DNA of 64,000 bases from Pseudomonas putida. GTDB taxonomy: Bacteria > Pseudomonadota > Gammaproteobacteria > Pseudomonadales > Pseudomonadaceae. A program made the translations under genes and the position numbers. Under the pieces are notes generated by a model that saw only the letters and a program-made list of their open reading frames with translations, was not told the DNA's origin and made no database searches. Where the stretch lies: assembly GCF_025905425.1 (NCBI RefSeq), contig NZ_CP109603.1:4604501-4668500 (forward strand), written 5' to 3'. Of this stretch, positions 28,273 through 38,548 are shown piece by piece (within the stretch, counting starts at the first letter, position 1; every line of letters starts with the position of its first letter).

Positions 28273-30006
28273 ATGCGTCCACTGCTCCCTATCACCTTGA
28301 TCCTGTTGCTCGCCGCGTGCGGAGATGGCGAATCGCTATTACCTCCGGACGCGCGCCTGCCTGACGGCGGGCGTTACCGGGGTGAGGTGGTCGACGGCCT
28401 GCTGCAGGGCGAGGGCCGCATCGACTACCCCAACGGCAGTTGGTACGCCGGTGGTTTCAAGGATGGCCAGTGGCATGGTCAGGGCGAGTGGCACGGTCGA
28501 AATGGTGAAGTCTACCGTGGCCAGTTCGCCGAAGGCCTGTTCCAGGGGCTGGGCGACCTGACCACACCGGGCAGCCACTATGCCGGTACCTTCAAGCACG
28601 GCCGCCGCGACGGTGAAGGCACCCTCAAGCAAGCCGACCAGACTTACCGTGGCCAGTTCAAAGACGACCAGTACGAGGGCGCGGGCGAGTTGGCGCTTGC
28701 CGACGGCAGCCGCTACCAGGGCCTGTTCGCCAAGGGCAAGCCGAACGGCGCCGGGGTGCGCAGCGATGCCAGCGGCAACCAGTTCAGCGGCCGTTTCGTC
28801 GATGGCCAGCTGCAAGGCAGCGGTACCTACAACAGCGTCGACGGCGAGCAGTACATCGGCGAATTCAAGGACAACCGCCTGGAGGGCCGCGGCCGCTATG
28901 AAAGCGCCGACGGCGACGTATGGATCGGCGAGTTCAAGGACGGCTCACTCATTGGCGAAGGCGAACTGCTCGGCAGCGATGGCAGCCACTACAAAGGCGG
29001 TTTCGTTGACTGGCACCTTGCTGGCCAAGGCAACCTGAAACTGGCCGACGGCAGCCAGTACATCGGCGGCTTCGAAAACGATGCCTACCATGGCCAGGGC
29101 CGACTGACCCTGGCCAACGGCAAGGTCGAGGGCGGCACCTGGGTCAACGGCGTACGCGTGCGTGACGCAAAAGGTACGCTGTTGCCCGACCCGCTGGACC
29201 TGGCCCTGCTCAATCAGGGCCGCCTGCTGGAAGACGCGCTGGCGCGCGTACCGCACAGCGCACCGGCGATCCAGCTTTACAGCCTGGTAGTGGCCGGCGA
29301 TGGCCAGCAAAGCGTGTTCCTGCGTGAAGCCGACTATGTCAGCAACATGCTCAAGGTACGTTTTGGCGCCCGTGGCCAGGTCACCCTGGTCAATCACCGT
29401 GACCACATGGCCAGCCGCCCCATGGCCACCCGCGAAAACCTCACCCGCGCCGCCCGCACCCTGGCCGAGCGCAGCGGCCCCGAGGACCTGGTGTTCATCT
29501 ACCTCACCAGCCACGGCAGCCACGACCACCAATTGGTACTCGACCAACCACGCCTGCAACTGGCCGACCTGCCCGCCGACGAACTGGCCAGTGCCCTGGC
29601 ACCGCTGAAAGATCGCGACAAGGTAATCGTCATCTCTGCCTGCTATTCCGGGGGCTATATTGCACCGCTCAAGGACGATCGCACGCTGATCATGACGGCC
29701 GCGCGCGCCGATCGGGTGTCTTTCGGATGCTCCGAAGAAGCTGACTTCACCTACTTTGGCGATGCCCTGTTCGCCGAAGCGCTCAACCAGACCGACGACC
29801 TGAAACAAGCGTTTGAACTGGCGCGCGCCAGCGTTGCCGAAAGAGAACTAAAGGAAGGTTTCGAAGCCTCTGAACCGCAGCTTTGGGCGCCGCCAGCAGT
29901 ACTGGCACACTGGCAGCACCTAAGGCGGCAACAGGCCGAAGAAGCGCTACGCAATGCTGCACAGGCCACCGTGGAGGAGCAGGCAAAAAAGCCCCGCAAC
30001 CACTAA
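28273..30006 (+). CDS. MORN-repeat lipoprotein with C-terminal C13 (legumain/caspase-like) peptidase domain
   Basis: 577 residues. Lipoprotein signal MRPLLPITLILLLAACGD with lipidated Cys16 and Gly at +2, so likely sorted to the outer membrane. Eleven full and one partial MORN repeats (YxGxFxxGxxxGxG) span about 34-300. The C-terminal region (about 330-560) has a His/Cys pair: His414 in YLTSHGSHDH and Cys457 in VISACYSGGYI, the C13 peptidase arrangement. The tail is charged (EEQAKKPRN). ATG 28273 starts the signal peptide; the upstream frame is REP sequence. Function unknown; I infer an envelope-anchored protease or transamidase displayed on a MORN scaffold. Confidence 0.9.
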   Translation: MRPLLPITLILLLAACGDGESLLPPDARLPDGGRYRGEVVDGLLQGEGRIDYPNGSWYAGGFKDGQWHGQGEWHGRNGEVYRGQFAEGLFQGLGDLTTPGSHYAGTFKHGRRDGEGTLKQADQTYRGQFKDDQYEGAGELALADGSRYQGLFAKGKPNGAGVRSDASGNQFSGRFVDGQLQGSGTYNSVDGEQYIGEFKDNRLEGRGRYESADGDVWIGEFKDGSLIGEGELLGSDGSHYKGGFVDWHLAGQGNLKLADGSQYIGGFENDAYHGQGRLTLANGKVEGGTWVNGVRVRDAKGTLLPDPLDLALLNQGRLLEDALARVPHSAPAIQLYSLVVAGDGQQSVFLREADYVSNMLKVRFGARGQVTLVNHRDHMASRPMATRENLTRAARTLAERSGPEDLVFIYLTSHGSHDHQLVLDQPRLQLADLPADELASALAPLKDRDKVIVISACYSGGYIAPLKDDRTLIMTAARADRVSFGCSEEADFTYFGDALFAEALNQTDDLKQAFELARASVAERELKEGFEASEPQLWAPPAVLAHWQHLRRQQAEEALRNAAQATVEEQAKKPRNH

Positions 30007-30033
30007 GCTTGTGTGTAACAAGGGAGAGACATC

Positions 30034-30678
30034 ATGTATTTGACGCCTCAGCATGTCTTGCTTGCCGGTGCCACGGGTCTGACGGGTGAACACCTGCTCG
30101 ACCGCCTACTCAACGAACCGACCATCAGCCGGGTGCTGGCGCCTACTCGCCGGCCACTGGCCGAACACCCGCACCTGGAAAACCCAGTGGGCGACCCGGC
30201 GGTGTTCCTCCCGCAGCTGGCGGGGCGTGTCGATATCGCCTATTGCTGCCTGGGCACCACGCTCAAGCAGGCAGGCTCCGAATCGGCGTTCCGCGCCGTG
30301 GACCTGGACATGGTCGTGGCCTTCAGCAAACGTGCCAGGGAACTGGGAGCACGGCACCTGCTGGTGGTCAGCGCACTCGGCGCCGACCCTAAGTCGTCGA
30401 TCTTCTACAACCGGGTCAAAGGCGAAATGGAAGAGGCGCTCAAAGCCCAGGACTGGCCGCAGTTGACCATTGTCCGGCCCTCGCTGTTGCTGGGTGATCG
30501 CATTAAGCCGCGCTTTGGCGAGCAACTGATTTCGCCGCTTTCCAAGCTGATACCTGGGAAGTATCGGGGTATCGAGGCGTGCACCCTGGCGCGGGCGCTG
30601 TGGCGCTTGGCGCTGGAGGAGGAAGACGGGGTGCGGGTTATCGAGTCGGATGAGCTGCGCCGGCTGGGCAAAAACTAG
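30034..30678 (+). CDS. NAD(P)-binding Rossmann protein (TIP30/HTATIP2-like)
   Basis: 214 residues, atypical short-chain dehydrogenase. Nucleotide motif [14 protein letters not shown], then [24 protein letters not shown] and [25 protein letters not shown], where Tyr and Lys match the catalytic pair YxxxK. Substrate unknown. AGGGAGAGACATC precedes ATG 30034, 27 bases after the MORN gene, so the two may be co-transcribed. Confidence 0.88.
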   Translation: MYLTPQHVLLAGATGLTGEHLLDRLLNEPTISRVLAPTRRPLAEHPHLENPVGDPAVFLPQLAGRVDIAYCCLGTTLKQAGSESAFRAVDLDMVVAFSKRARELGARHLLVVSALGADPKSSIFYNRVKGEMEEALKAQDWPQLTIVRPSLLLGDRIKPRFGEQLISPLSKLIPGKYRGIEACTLARALWRLALEEEDGVRVIESDELRRLGKN

Positions 30679-30711
30679 CATCGCGGTGGGTGGCACGGGC
30701 TTCGCCCGTGC

Positions 30712-30737
30712 TCGCGGGGCAAGCCCGCTCCCACAGG
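30712..30737. repeat. Single class-A REP
   Basis: CTCGCGGGGCAAGCCCGCTC then CCACAGG, preceded by hairpin CACGGGCTTCGCCCGTG (30694-30710). It lies in the short convergent gap. Confidence 0.85.
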
Positions 30738-30753
30738 GGCGTCGATACCGTCA

Positions 30754-31041
30754 TCACAGGCCGCCGGTAGCTTGGAAGCCGACCCCCGCCGCCGTCAGCA
30801 ACGACAACGGCAACAGCAGGGTATCAAGCAACAGGCTGCCGGGCAGATCCAGCCCAGGATAAGCCGGTGCCAGCGCCCCGAAGTGATCCTTGGGGCAGCA
30901 CCCGCCGTTCATCACATACAGGTCCAGCCGGGTCCCGGCATACACCACCGGCGCGCCCGGCTTGTTGGCATCCAGGGTGCGCACCGTGGCGCAGCCACTG
31001 AGAAGCGTCAGCACCATCAACCCCGACAGCGCTCGCTTCAA
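30754..31041 (-). CDS. YceK/YidQ-like small lipoprotein
   Basis: 95 residues with lipobox signal [20 protein letters not shown] (Cys17). [11 protein letters not shown] and the C-terminal [20 protein letters not shown] match the YceK/YidQ (DUF1375) family of unknown function. Its start overlaps the ubiX stop by four bases, so it is the last gene of mpl-ubiX-lipoprotein. Confidence 0.87.
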   Translation of the reverse strand: MKRALSGLMVLTLLSGCATVRTLDANKPGAPVVYAGTRLDLYVMNGGCCPKDHFGALAPAYPGLDLPGSLLLDTLLLPLSLLTAAGVGFQATGGL

Positions 31042-31667
31042 TCATCCACCCCGAAGTGATGCTCACCCCAACGCGGCAGCATGTCCTGGGGAATGTCCAG
31101 CAGGTTGAGAATGCGCGCAACGACGAAATCGATCAGGTCGTCGATGGTCTGCGGCTGATGGTAGAAGCCTGGGGCCGCCGGCAGAATGACCGCACCCATC
31201 TGCGACAGCTTGAGCATGTTCTCCAGGTGGATCGTCGAAAACGGCGCCTCGCGCGGTACCAGGATCAGCTGGCGACGCTCTTTGAGCGTGACGTCAGCGG
31301 CACGCTCGATCAGGTTGTTGCAAGCGCCGGTGGCAATCGCCGACAAGGTACCCGTGGAACACGGCACCACCACCATCGCCGCCGGCGCGCCAGAGCCCGA
31401 GGCCACCGGCGACATCCAGTCTTCCTTGCCATACACGCGGATCTGCCCATCGGCAGCGCCGGTGTATTCGGTCAGAAACGCCTGCATCGCCTGGGGCTTT
31501 GGGGGCAACAGCACGTCGGTTTCGGTGGACATCACCAACTGCGCGGCCTTGGAGATGAGGAAGTGCACCTCGCGGTCCTCACGTACCAGGCAGTCGAGCA
31601 GGCGCAGGCCATATTGGGCGCCCGAAGCGCCCGTCATGGCCAGGGTGATGCGCGCCGGCCCGCTCAC
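31038..31667 (-). CDS. ubiX: Flavin prenyltransferase UbiX
   Basis: Makes prenylated FMN, the cofactor of UbiD decarboxylase in ubiquinone synthesis. 209 residues. Seen: [44 protein letters not shown] and [17 protein letters not shown]. The start is GTG at 31667, overlapping the mpl stop as GTGA, so translation is coupled. A longer reading runs into mpl and is rejected. Confidence 0.95.
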   Translation of the reverse strand: MSGPARITLAMTGASGAQYGLRLLDCLVREDREVHFLISKAAQLVMSTETDVLLPPKPQAMQAFLTEYTGAADGQIRVYGKEDWMSPVASGSGAPAAMVVVPCSTGTLSAIATGACNNLIERAADVTLKERRQLILVPREAPFSTIHLENMLKLSQMGAVILPAAPGFYHQPQTIDDLIDFVVARILNLLDIPQDMLPRWGEHHFGVDD

Positions 31668-33013
31668 TTCAGCGCCTCGGCCAACTTGCCGTGCAGGCCG
31701 CCGAAGCCGCCGTTGCTCATGATCACCACGTGGGTGCCTGGGCGCGCCTGACCCTTGATGCGCTCGATGATCGCCTCCAGGCTGTCGGCGACCACGCTCG
31801 GCACCTTGCACTGCGCTGCCGTGGCGGCCAGGTCCCAGCCCAGGTTGGCCGGGGCGTACCAGATGACCTGGTCGGCATCGTTGACGCTCTCTGGCAGGCC
31901 GTCACGGTGGGCGCCGAGCTTCATCGAATTGGAGCGTGGCTCGATCACCGCGATCACTGGCGCTTCACCGACGCGCTTGCGCAGGCCGTCGAGGGTGGTG
32001 GCAATAGCCGTCGGGTGGTGGGCGAAGTCATCATAAATGGTCACGCCCTGAACCTCGGCGACCGTCTCCATACGCCGTTTAACGCTCTTGAAGGCGCTCA
32101 GCCCGGCGATGCCCATGGCCGGCACCACACCAACATGGCGAGCGGCGGCCAGGGTGGCCAAGGCGTTGGCAACGTTGTGCTGACCGGTTAGCGCCCAATC
32201 GACCACGCCCTGGGCTTCGCCCTCGAACAGCACTTCGAAGCGCGAACCGTCGGGGCTGAGCAGGCGCGCCTGCCACTGCCCGCCTTCACCGGTGGTTTGC
32301 ACCGGGGTCCAGCAGCCCATGCCGATGACCCGCTCCAGCGCCTGCTCGGTGGTCGGATGAATCACCAGGCCTTCGCTCGGAATAGTACGCACCAAATGGT
32401 GGAACTGCCGCTCGATGGACGCCAGATCGGGGAAAATATCTGCGTGATCGAACTCAAGGTTGTTGAGGATCGCAGTGCGTGGGTGGTAGTGAACAAACTT
32501 CGAGCGTTTATCGAAGAACGCACTGTCGTATTCATCGGCCTCAACCACGAAGAACGGGGTGTCGCCCAGACGCGCCGACACCGAGAAGTTCTGCGGCACA
32601 CCGCCGATCAGGAACCCCGGGCTCATGCCCGCGTGCTCCAGCACCCAGGCCAGCATGCTGCTGGTGGTGGTCTTGCCATGGGTACCGGCGACGGCCAGCA
32701 CCCAGCGGCCCTGCAGCACATGGTCGGCCAGCCATTGCGGGCCAGAGACATAGGGCAGGCCCTTGTTCAGCACGTACTCCACCGCCGGGTTGCCCCGCGA
32801 CATGGCGTTGCCGACCACCACCAGGTCGGGTGCCGGGTCTAGCTGAGCCGGGTCGTAGCCCTGGGTCAGTTCGATGCCCTGGGCTTCGAGCTGGGTGCTC
32901 ATCGGGGGATAGACATTGGCGTCGGAGCCGGTGACGCGGTGGCCAAGCTCTTTGGCCAATACCGCCAGGGAACCCATGAACGTGCCGCAAATACCGAGAA
33001 TGTGAATATGCAT
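31664..33013 (-). CDS. mpl: UDP-MurNAc tripeptide ligase (murein recycling)
   Basis: Joins recycled L-Ala-D-Glu-meso-A2pm to UDP-MurNAc. 449 residues, Mur-ligase fold: [24 protein letters not shown] loop [38 protein letters not shown], and [18 protein letters not shown] 33013 has a GCGAGG ribosome site; the first codons give [10 protein letters not shown]. Heads the operon with ubiX. Confidence 0.96.
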   Translation of the reverse strand: MHIHILGICGTFMGSLAVLAKELGHRVTGSDANVYPPMSTQLEAQGIELTQGYDPAQLDPAPDLVVVGNAMSRGNPAVEYVLNKGLPYVSGPQWLADHVLQGRWVLAVAGTHGKTTTSSMLAWVLEHAGMSPGFLIGGVPQNFSVSARLGDTPFFVVEADEYDSAFFDKRSKFVHYHPRTAILNNLEFDHADIFPDLASIERQFHHLVRTIPSEGLVIHPTTEQALERVIGMGCWTPVQTTGEGGQWQARLLSPDGSRFEVLFEGEAQGVVDWALTGQHNVANALATLAAARHVGVVPAMGIAGLSAFKSVKRRMETVAEVQGVTIYDDFAHHPTAIATTLDGLRKRVGEAPVIAVIEPRSNSMKLGAHRDGLPESVNDADQVIWYAPANLGWDLAATAAQCKVPSVVADSLEAIIERIKGQARPGTHVVIMSNGGFGGLHGKLAEALK

Positions 33014-33079
33014 GGTCGACCTCGCAAAACATCGAGGCAGGGTAGCCCAGGGCGCGGGAAATCGCACCCGCTGTTTCGC

Positions 33080-35110
33080 TCAGCCGGCCCGTGCGATGCC
33101 GTGTTTGCGCAGTTTTCGATACAAGGTATTGCGGCTGATGCCCAGATGCTCGGCAACACGGGTCAAGTGCCAGTGTTTTGCCTCCAGCACTGACAGCAGA
33201 GCTTCGCACTCAGCGTCCTCAAGGCGCACTGGCGCGCTCTTGTGGGAGAGACTGTTTTGCTCATCATCTCGAAGGCTAGTGCTAAACCCGTGTGGGAGCG
33301 GGCTTGCCCCGCGAACACCGGCATAGCCGGTGCCATCCACCGCGTTGCCTGCTTCGCGGGGCAAGCCCGCTCCCACAGGGGCCGCATTACTCCGGAAAGT
33401 CGCGGGCAGGTCGGAGAACCCGATGAAAGTGTTATCGCAAAGCGCCACGAGCGTGCGCAATACATTGCGCATCTGCCGCACGTTCCCCGGCCAGGCAAAG
33501 TCCAGCAGTGCCTGACGTGCACTGGGCTCCAGTTCGACCCGTTGCCCCTGCGCTTCCTGACGCAGCAGAAAGTCCAGCAACGGGCCCTTGTCACTGCGCT
33601 CACGCACTGCTGGCAAGGCCACTTCCAGCCCGTTCAACCGGTAATACAGGTCTTCGCGGAAACTCCCCTGCGCCACCCGCTCCAGCAGGTCGCGGTGGGT
33701 CGCGCTGACAATGCGCACGTCCACGGCTTGGGGCTCGCCGCCAATCGGCACCACCTGGCGCTCTTCCAGTACGCGCAACAAGCGCGTCTGCAAGGCCAGT
33801 GGCATGTCACCGATCTCGTCCAGCAACAGCGTGCCGCCATCGGCCTGTAACAACTTGCCGCGCATGCCTTCCTTGCGCGCGCCGGTAAAGCTGCCACCGC
33901 GATAACCGAACAGCTCGCTTTCGATCAGGCTCTCCGGGATCGAGGCGCAGTTGATTGCCACGAACGGCTTGCCGCGACGCTGGCTGGCCTGGTGCACGGC
34001 CTGGGCAAATGCCTCCTTGCCGCACCCAGTCTCGCCGCGCAGCAGCAGCGGCACATCACGTTCGAACACCCGCACGCAGCGGCGGAAGTCGTTTTGCAAG
34101 GCCGGGTCGAGCAGGCAGATACCCGGTTCTGGTTCGCGCTGGGGCCGAGGTTGGCCAAGCGGTACCGACCAGACGGGTGCACGCGCCTGGCCGCGCAGGC
34201 TGGCAAATACCTGGCGGCCGTCGCGCGTGAGCAAAGGCCAGACGGTGCTGCCGCCGGGTACGGCGCGGCTGAACAACTCGTCAGGGCTGCAGGCAAAAAA
34301 ACGGTCCACCGGTTTGCCCAGCACGCCACCGCGAACGGTGCCCAGCAGGTTGAGCGCGCTCTGGTTGGCAGCGCAAATCCGCCCATCACCCTCGAAGGCC
34401 AACAAGCCCTCGCTGAACAAGCCGACCGATTCGGCCTGCAGATGAAAGCGCAGCAGCCACTGCTGCTGGAAATGCCGCAGGAAATAACAGCTCTCGATCA
34501 TCTTCGCCGACAGATTGACCAGGGCCATGGTGTGGAACTGGCTCTGCCGAGAGACATCGGGCCGCGCCGACGACACGTCAAGCACCGCCAGCAGCTCGCC
34601 ATGCGGGTCGAACACGGGGCTTGCCGAGCAGGTCAGGCCGGTGTGGCGGCCACGGAAATGTTCGTGTTGATGGATGGTCAGGGCCTGGCGCTCGACCAGG
34701 CAGGTACCGATCCCGTTGGTGCCCTCGCGCGCCTCGCTCCAGTCGGCGCCCAGCCACAGCCCTGCCCGCTCGAAGATGCGCCGCTCGCTGGGGGCGCTGA
34801 CACAGTTGAGGATCACCCCGCGGGCATCGGTCAGCAGCACCGCATGGCCAGCGCCAGAGAGCTGCTGATGCAGGCTGTTCATCTCGGAGTCGGCAATTTT
34901 CAGCACCTGATGCAGGCGCTCGCGGGTTTCCAGCAGCCGCCCGTGTTCAAGCACCACGGGGGCTTCGATCAGCGTCGGGTCGAGGTGGTAATCCTCAAGG
35001 CAGCGCAGCCAGGAACGGGCGATCGCCGGGTCACTGCCGCTCTCCCCGGCTTCACCGTGGGCAACGGTGTGAACTTGCTGGGCATGGCGACTCAAGTGAT
35101 TGCTCTGCAT
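33080..35110 (-). CDS. eatR: Sigma-54-dependent activator of ethanolamine catabolism (EatR-like), with an in-frame REPIN
   Basis: 676 residues, AcoR-like: N-terminal GAF/PAS sensor region (about 60-320), AAA+ domain with Walker A GETGCGKE and loop GSFTGA in place of GAFTGA, and Fis-type helix-turn-helix RVAEHLGISRNTLYRKLRKHG. Residues about 578-607 in the linker are encoded by a complete REP pair (33291-33377) kept in frame. It is divergent from the aldehyde dehydrogenase-eat-eutBC genes, as for EatR in P. aeruginosa; the name rests on that context. ATG 35110 (MQSNHL) is chosen over upstream Met codons lacking spacing. Confidence 0.9.
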   Translation of the reverse strand: MQSNHLSRHAQQVHTVAHGEAGESGSDPAIARSWLRCLEDYHLDPTLIEAPVVLEHGRLLETRERLHQVLKIADSEMNSLHQQLSGAGHAVLLTDARGVILNCVSAPSERRIFERAGLWLGADWSEAREGTNGIGTCLVERQALTIHQHEHFRGRHTGLTCSASPVFDPHGELLAVLDVSSARPDVSRQSQFHTMALVNLSAKMIESCYFLRHFQQQWLLRFHLQAESVGLFSEGLLAFEGDGRICAANQSALNLLGTVRGGVLGKPVDRFFACSPDELFSRAVPGGSTVWPLLTRDGRQVFASLRGQARAPVWSVPLGQPRPQREPEPGICLLDPALQNDFRRCVRVFERDVPLLLRGETGCGKEAFAQAVHQASQRRGKPFVAINCASIPESLIESELFGYRGGSFTGARKEGMRGKLLQADGGTLLLDEIGDMPLALQTRLLRVLEERQVVPIGGEPQAVDVRIVSATHRDLLERVAQGSFREDLYYRLNGLEVALPAVRERSDKGPLLDFLLRQEAQGQRVELEPSARQALLDFAWPGNVRQMRNVLRTLVALCDNTFIGFSDLPATFRSNAAPVGAGLPREAGNAVDGTGYAGVRGASPLPHGFSTSLRDDEQNSLSHKSAPVRLEDAECEALLSVLEAKHWHLTRVAEHLGISRNTLYRKLRKHGIARAG
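33291..33377. repeat. REPIN inside the eatR coding sequence
   Basis: Arms TGTGGGAGCGGGCTTGCCCC+GCGAA (33291-33315) and its perfect reverse complement (33353-33377) flank the hairpin CACCGGCATAGCCGGTG. The reading frame stays open through it on the reverse strand. Confidence 0.93.
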
Positions 35111-35302
35111 TTGTTGTCGTTCTCCGCAGATGACGCGTGCAGCCAGCATCCTCCACCCGAGGGGGCTTTGCAATGCACCGTACCGCAGCGTGTCGCAAAC
35201 GGTACAAAGTGTCACCCAGGCCGTGCCACCGCTGGCACAGCGCGATTTCAAAAGCCCCTGAAAACCGCGCCAAGCGCTTGATTTACCTCAACCTCAAAAC
35301 AC

Positions 35303-35318
35303 TGGCCCAACCTTTGCT
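35303..35318 (+). promoter_or_regulatory. Sigma-54 (-24/-12) promoter of the ethanolamine genes
   Basis: TGGCCCAACCTTTGCT fits TGGCAC-N5-TTGCW with one mismatch, 48 bases upstream of the aldehyde dehydrogenase start and divergent from eatR. An inverted GTACC/GGTAC pair further upstream (35178-35208) could be part of the activator site. Confidence 0.82.
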
Positions 35319-35365
35319 CTACGCTTTTCAACTCCCTAACAAACACAATAGCCAGGAGACACACC

Positions 35366-36886
35366 ATGCGTTACGCACATCCCGGTACCGAAGGCGCGAA
35401 GGTTTCCTTCAAGAACCGCTACGGCAACTACATCGGCGGTGAATTCGTAGCTCCGGTCAAGGGGCAGTACTTCGAAAACACCTCCCCGGTGAATGGCAAG
35501 CTGATCGCAGAGTTTCCCCGCTCCACTGCCGAAGACATCGAGAAAGCCCTGGATGCCGCCCACGCCGCCGCCGACGCCTGGGGCCGCACGTCTGTCCAGG
35601 ACCGCTCCAACGTGCTGCTGAAGATCGCCGACCGCATCGAGCAGAACCTTGAAGTCCTGGCCATTGCCGAAACCTGGGACAACGGCAAGCCGATCCGCGA
35701 AACCCTTAACGCCGACATCCCGCTGGCGGTCGATCACTTCCGTTACTTCGCCGGTTGCATCCGCGCCCAAGAGGGCGGCGCCGCCGAAATCAACGAAGGC
35801 ACCGTCGCTTATCACATCCACGAGCCACTGGGCGTGGTCGGCCAGATCATCCCGTGGAACTTCCCACTGCTGATGGCCGCCTGGAAGCTGGCCCCGGCCC
35901 TGGCCGCCGGCAACTGCGTGGTGCTCAAACCCGCCGAGCAGACACCGCTGGGTATCACCGTACTGATGGAGCTGATCGGCGACCTGCTGCCCAAAGGCGT
36001 GCTCAACGTCGTCCAGGGTTATGGCCGCGAAGCAGGCGAAGCCCTGGCTACCAGCAAACGTATCGCCAAGATCGCCTTTACCGGCTCGACCCCGGTCGGC
36101 TCGCACATCATGAAATGCGCCGCCGAGAACATCATCCCGTCCACCGTCGAGCTGGGCGGCAAGTCGCCTAACGTGTACTTCGAAGACATCATGCAGGCCG
36201 AGCCGAGCTTCATCGAGAAGGCCGCCGAAGGCATGGTGCTGGCGTTCTTCAACCAGGGCGAAGTGTGCACTTGCCCGTCGCGTGCTCTGGTGCAGGAGTC
36301 GATTTACGACCAGTTCATGGAAGTGGTGATGAAGAAGGTCCTGCAGATCAAGCGTGGCGATCCGCTGGACACCGACACCATGGTCGGCGCCCAGGCGTCG
36401 CAACAGCAGTTCGAGAAGATCCTGTCGTACCTGGAAATCGCCAAGGAAGAAGGCGCCGAGCTGCTGACCGGCGGCAAGGTGGAAAAACTCGAAGGCGCGT
36501 TGGCCACCGGTTACTACATCCAGCCGACCCTGCTCAAGGGCAACAACAAGATGCGCGTGTTCCAGGAAGAAATCTTCGGCCCGGTGGTCAGTGTCACCAC
36601 CTTCAAGGACGAAGCCGAAGCCCTGGCGATTGCCAACGACACCGAGTTCGGCCTCGGTGCCGGCGTGTGGACCCGCGACATCAACCGCGCCTACCGCATG
36701 GGCCGTGGCATCAAGGCGGGCCGCGTATGGACCAACTGCTACCACCTGTACCCGGCGCATGCCGCGTTCGGCGGGTACAAGAAGTCCGGCGTTGGGCGTG
36801 AGACGCACAAGATGATGCTCGATCACTACCAGCAAACTAAAAACCTGCTGGTGAGCTACGACATCAATCCGTTGGGCTTCTTCTAA
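35366..36886 (+). CDS. NAD-dependent aldehyde (acetaldehyde) dehydrogenase, ExaC-like
   Basis: 506 residues. Oxidises acetaldehyde, here from ethanolamine ammonia-lyase or ethanol, to acetate. Seen: [27 protein letters not shown], glutamate in [14 protein letters not shown], and catalytic cysteine in [16 protein letters not shown]. Strong ribosome site CAGGAGACACACC before ATG 35366. Promoter is the adjacent sigma-54 site; a hairpin follows the stop. Confidence 0.95.
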   Translation: MRYAHPGTEGAKVSFKNRYGNYIGGEFVAPVKGQYFENTSPVNGKLIAEFPRSTAEDIEKALDAAHAAADAWGRTSVQDRSNVLLKIADRIEQNLEVLAIAETWDNGKPIRETLNADIPLAVDHFRYFAGCIRAQEGGAAEINEGTVAYHIHEPLGVVGQIIPWNFPLLMAAWKLAPALAAGNCVVLKPAEQTPLGITVLMELIGDLLPKGVLNVVQGYGREAGEALATSKRIAKIAFTGSTPVGSHIMKCAAENIIPSTVELGGKSPNVYFEDIMQAEPSFIEKAAEGMVLAFFNQGEVCTCPSRALVQESIYDQFMEVVMKKVLQIKRGDPLDTDTMVGAQASQQQFEKILSYLEIAKEEGAELLTGGKVEKLEGALATGYYIQPTLLKGNNKMRVFQEEIFGPVVSVTTFKDEAEALAIANDTEFGLGAGVWTRDINRAYRMGRGIKAGRVWTNCYHLYPAHAAFGGYKKSGVGRETHKMMLDHYQQTKNLLVSYDINPLGFF

Positions 36887-36893
36887 ACCACAT

Positions 36894-36927
36894 CGCCTTC
36901 TTCGCGGATTTACCCGCGAAGAAGGCG
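36894..36927 (+). terminator. Hairpin after the aldehyde dehydrogenase gene
   Basis: Perfect 14-bp stem CGCCTTCTTCGCGG / CCGCGAAGAAGGCG with a 6-base loop, six bases after the stop codon. No T run, so it may attenuate or protect the transcript end rather than fully terminate. Confidence 0.6.
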
Positions 36928-37050
36928 GCACTGACAGACACAAATCCACAGCGGTTCCCGTGCACGAACCGCTCTGGCTCGCTTCCTGCAGTACCTATCA
37001 CCATGGGCTGGAAGTCCCTCCGGCCACCAAGAAAAACAACAGGTGAAACT

Positions 37051-38499
37051 ATGCCAAGCGATCATTCCGGCAATGCGCCGGCAGGCTCTTCCGTAGACTT
37101 CGAAAAAGTCGGCTCGGACTATTTCCAGCAACGTGAACTGAAAAAAGGCGCAGCCGGCTGGGTGCTGCTGGTCGGCCTCGGGGTCGCCTATGTGATCTCC
37201 GGCGACTACGCCGGGTGGAACTTCGGCCTGGCCCAGGGCGGCTGGGGCGGCATGTTCCTCGCCACCTTGCTGATGGCCACCATGTACCTGTGCATGTGCT
37301 TCTCGCTGGCCGAGCTGTCGTCGATGATCCCCACCGCAGGCGGCGGCTACGGCTTCGCCCGCAGCGCCTTCGGCCCCTGGGGCGGTTTTCTCACCGGCAC
37401 GGCGATTCTCATCGAATACGCCATCGCCCCAGCAGCCATCGCCGTGTTCATCGGCGCCTACTGTGAATCACTGTTCGGCATCGGTGGGTGGGTCATCTAC
37501 CTGGCCTTCTACATCGTGTTCATCGGCATCCACATATTCGGTGTCGGTGAAGCGCTGAAGCTGATGTTCATCATCACCGCTATCGCGGCCATTGCCCTGG
37601 GCGTGTTCCTGGTGAGCATGGTGCCCCATTTTGATGCAGCCAACCTGTTCGACATCGCCAAGACGGACGCCGTCGGCGCCAGCAGCTTCCTGCCGTTCGG
37701 TTATGTCGGTGTGTGGGCCGCGATCCCCTATGCGATCTGGTTCTTCCTCGCCGTCGAAGGCGTGCCCCTGGCCGCCGAAGAAACCAAGAACCCGAAACGC
37801 GACCTGCCACGCGGCCTGATCGGCGCGATGCTGGTATTGCTGGCCTTCGCCCTGCTGATTCTGGTGATCGGCCCTGGCGCTGCAGGCTCTGAGGCACTCA
37901 AGGCCTCCGGTAACCCGCTGGTCGAGGCGCTGTCCAAGGCCTATGGCGGCTCCACCTGGATGGGCAGCTTCGTCAACCTGGTGGGCCTGGCCGGCCTGAT
38001 CGCCAGCTTCTTCTCGATCATCTATGCCTACTCGCGGCAGATCTTCGCGCTGTCCCGCGCAGGCTACCTGCCGCGCAAACTCTCCCAGACCAACAAGAGC
38101 AAGGCGCCGGTACTGGCCCTGATCATCCCCGGCATCATCGGTTTCGGGCTGTCGCTGACCGGCCAGGGTGACTTGCTGATTCTGGTCGCAGTGTTCGGCG
38201 CAACGCTGTCCTACGTGCTGATGATGGCGGCGCACATCACCCTGCGCATCCGCAGGCCGAAGATGGAACGGCCGTATCGCACCCCTGGCGGCATCTTCAC
38301 CTCGGGCGTAGCGCTGGTGCTGGCGTGCATTGCCGTGGTGGCGGGCTTCCTGGTCGACCCGCGGGTTGTGATTGGCGCGGCGGTGATCTATGGAGTATTA
38401 ATTGCCTACTTTGCGTTCTACAGCCGCCACCACCTGGTAGCGGGCACACCGGAAGAGGAATTCGCCGCGATCCAAAAGGCCGAAGAGGCCCTGCACTGA
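37051..38499 (+). CDS. eat: Ethanolamine permease (APC family)
   Basis: 482-residue amino-acid/polyamine/organocation transporter with about twelve membrane segments, preceded by a hydrophilic head ending DYFQQRELKKGAAGWVLLVGLGVAYVISGDYAGWNFGL, characteristic of ethanolamine permeases. AVEGVPLAAEETKNPKRDLPRG is the conserved cytoplasmic loop. ATG 37051 has AGGTGAAACT; the longer upstream reading lacks conserved sequence. Lies immediately before eutBC. Confidence 0.93.
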   Translation: MPSDHSGNAPAGSSVDFEKVGSDYFQQRELKKGAAGWVLLVGLGVAYVISGDYAGWNFGLAQGGWGGMFLATLLMATMYLCMCFSLAELSSMIPTAGGGYGFARSAFGPWGGFLTGTAILIEYAIAPAAIAVFIGAYCESLFGIGGWVIYLAFYIVFIGIHIFGVGEALKLMFIITAIAAIALGVFLVSMVPHFDAANLFDIAKTDAVGASSFLPFGYVGVWAAIPYAIWFFLAVEGVPLAAEETKNPKRDLPRGLIGAMLVLLAFALLILVIGPGAAGSEALKASGNPLVEALSKAYGGSTWMGSFVNLVGLAGLIASFFSIIYAYSRQIFALSRAGYLPRKLSQTNKSKAPVLALIIPGIIGFGLSLTGQGDLLILVAVFGATLSYVLMMAAHITLRIRRPKMERPYRTPGGIFTSGVALVLACIAVVAGFLVDPRVVIGAAVIYGVLIAYFAFYSRHHLVAGTPEEEFAAIQKAEEALH

Positions 38500-38548
38500 T
38501 CGCCGACACCCGCCGCGGGCCAGCCCCGCGGCGCTCTGGAGAATCTGT

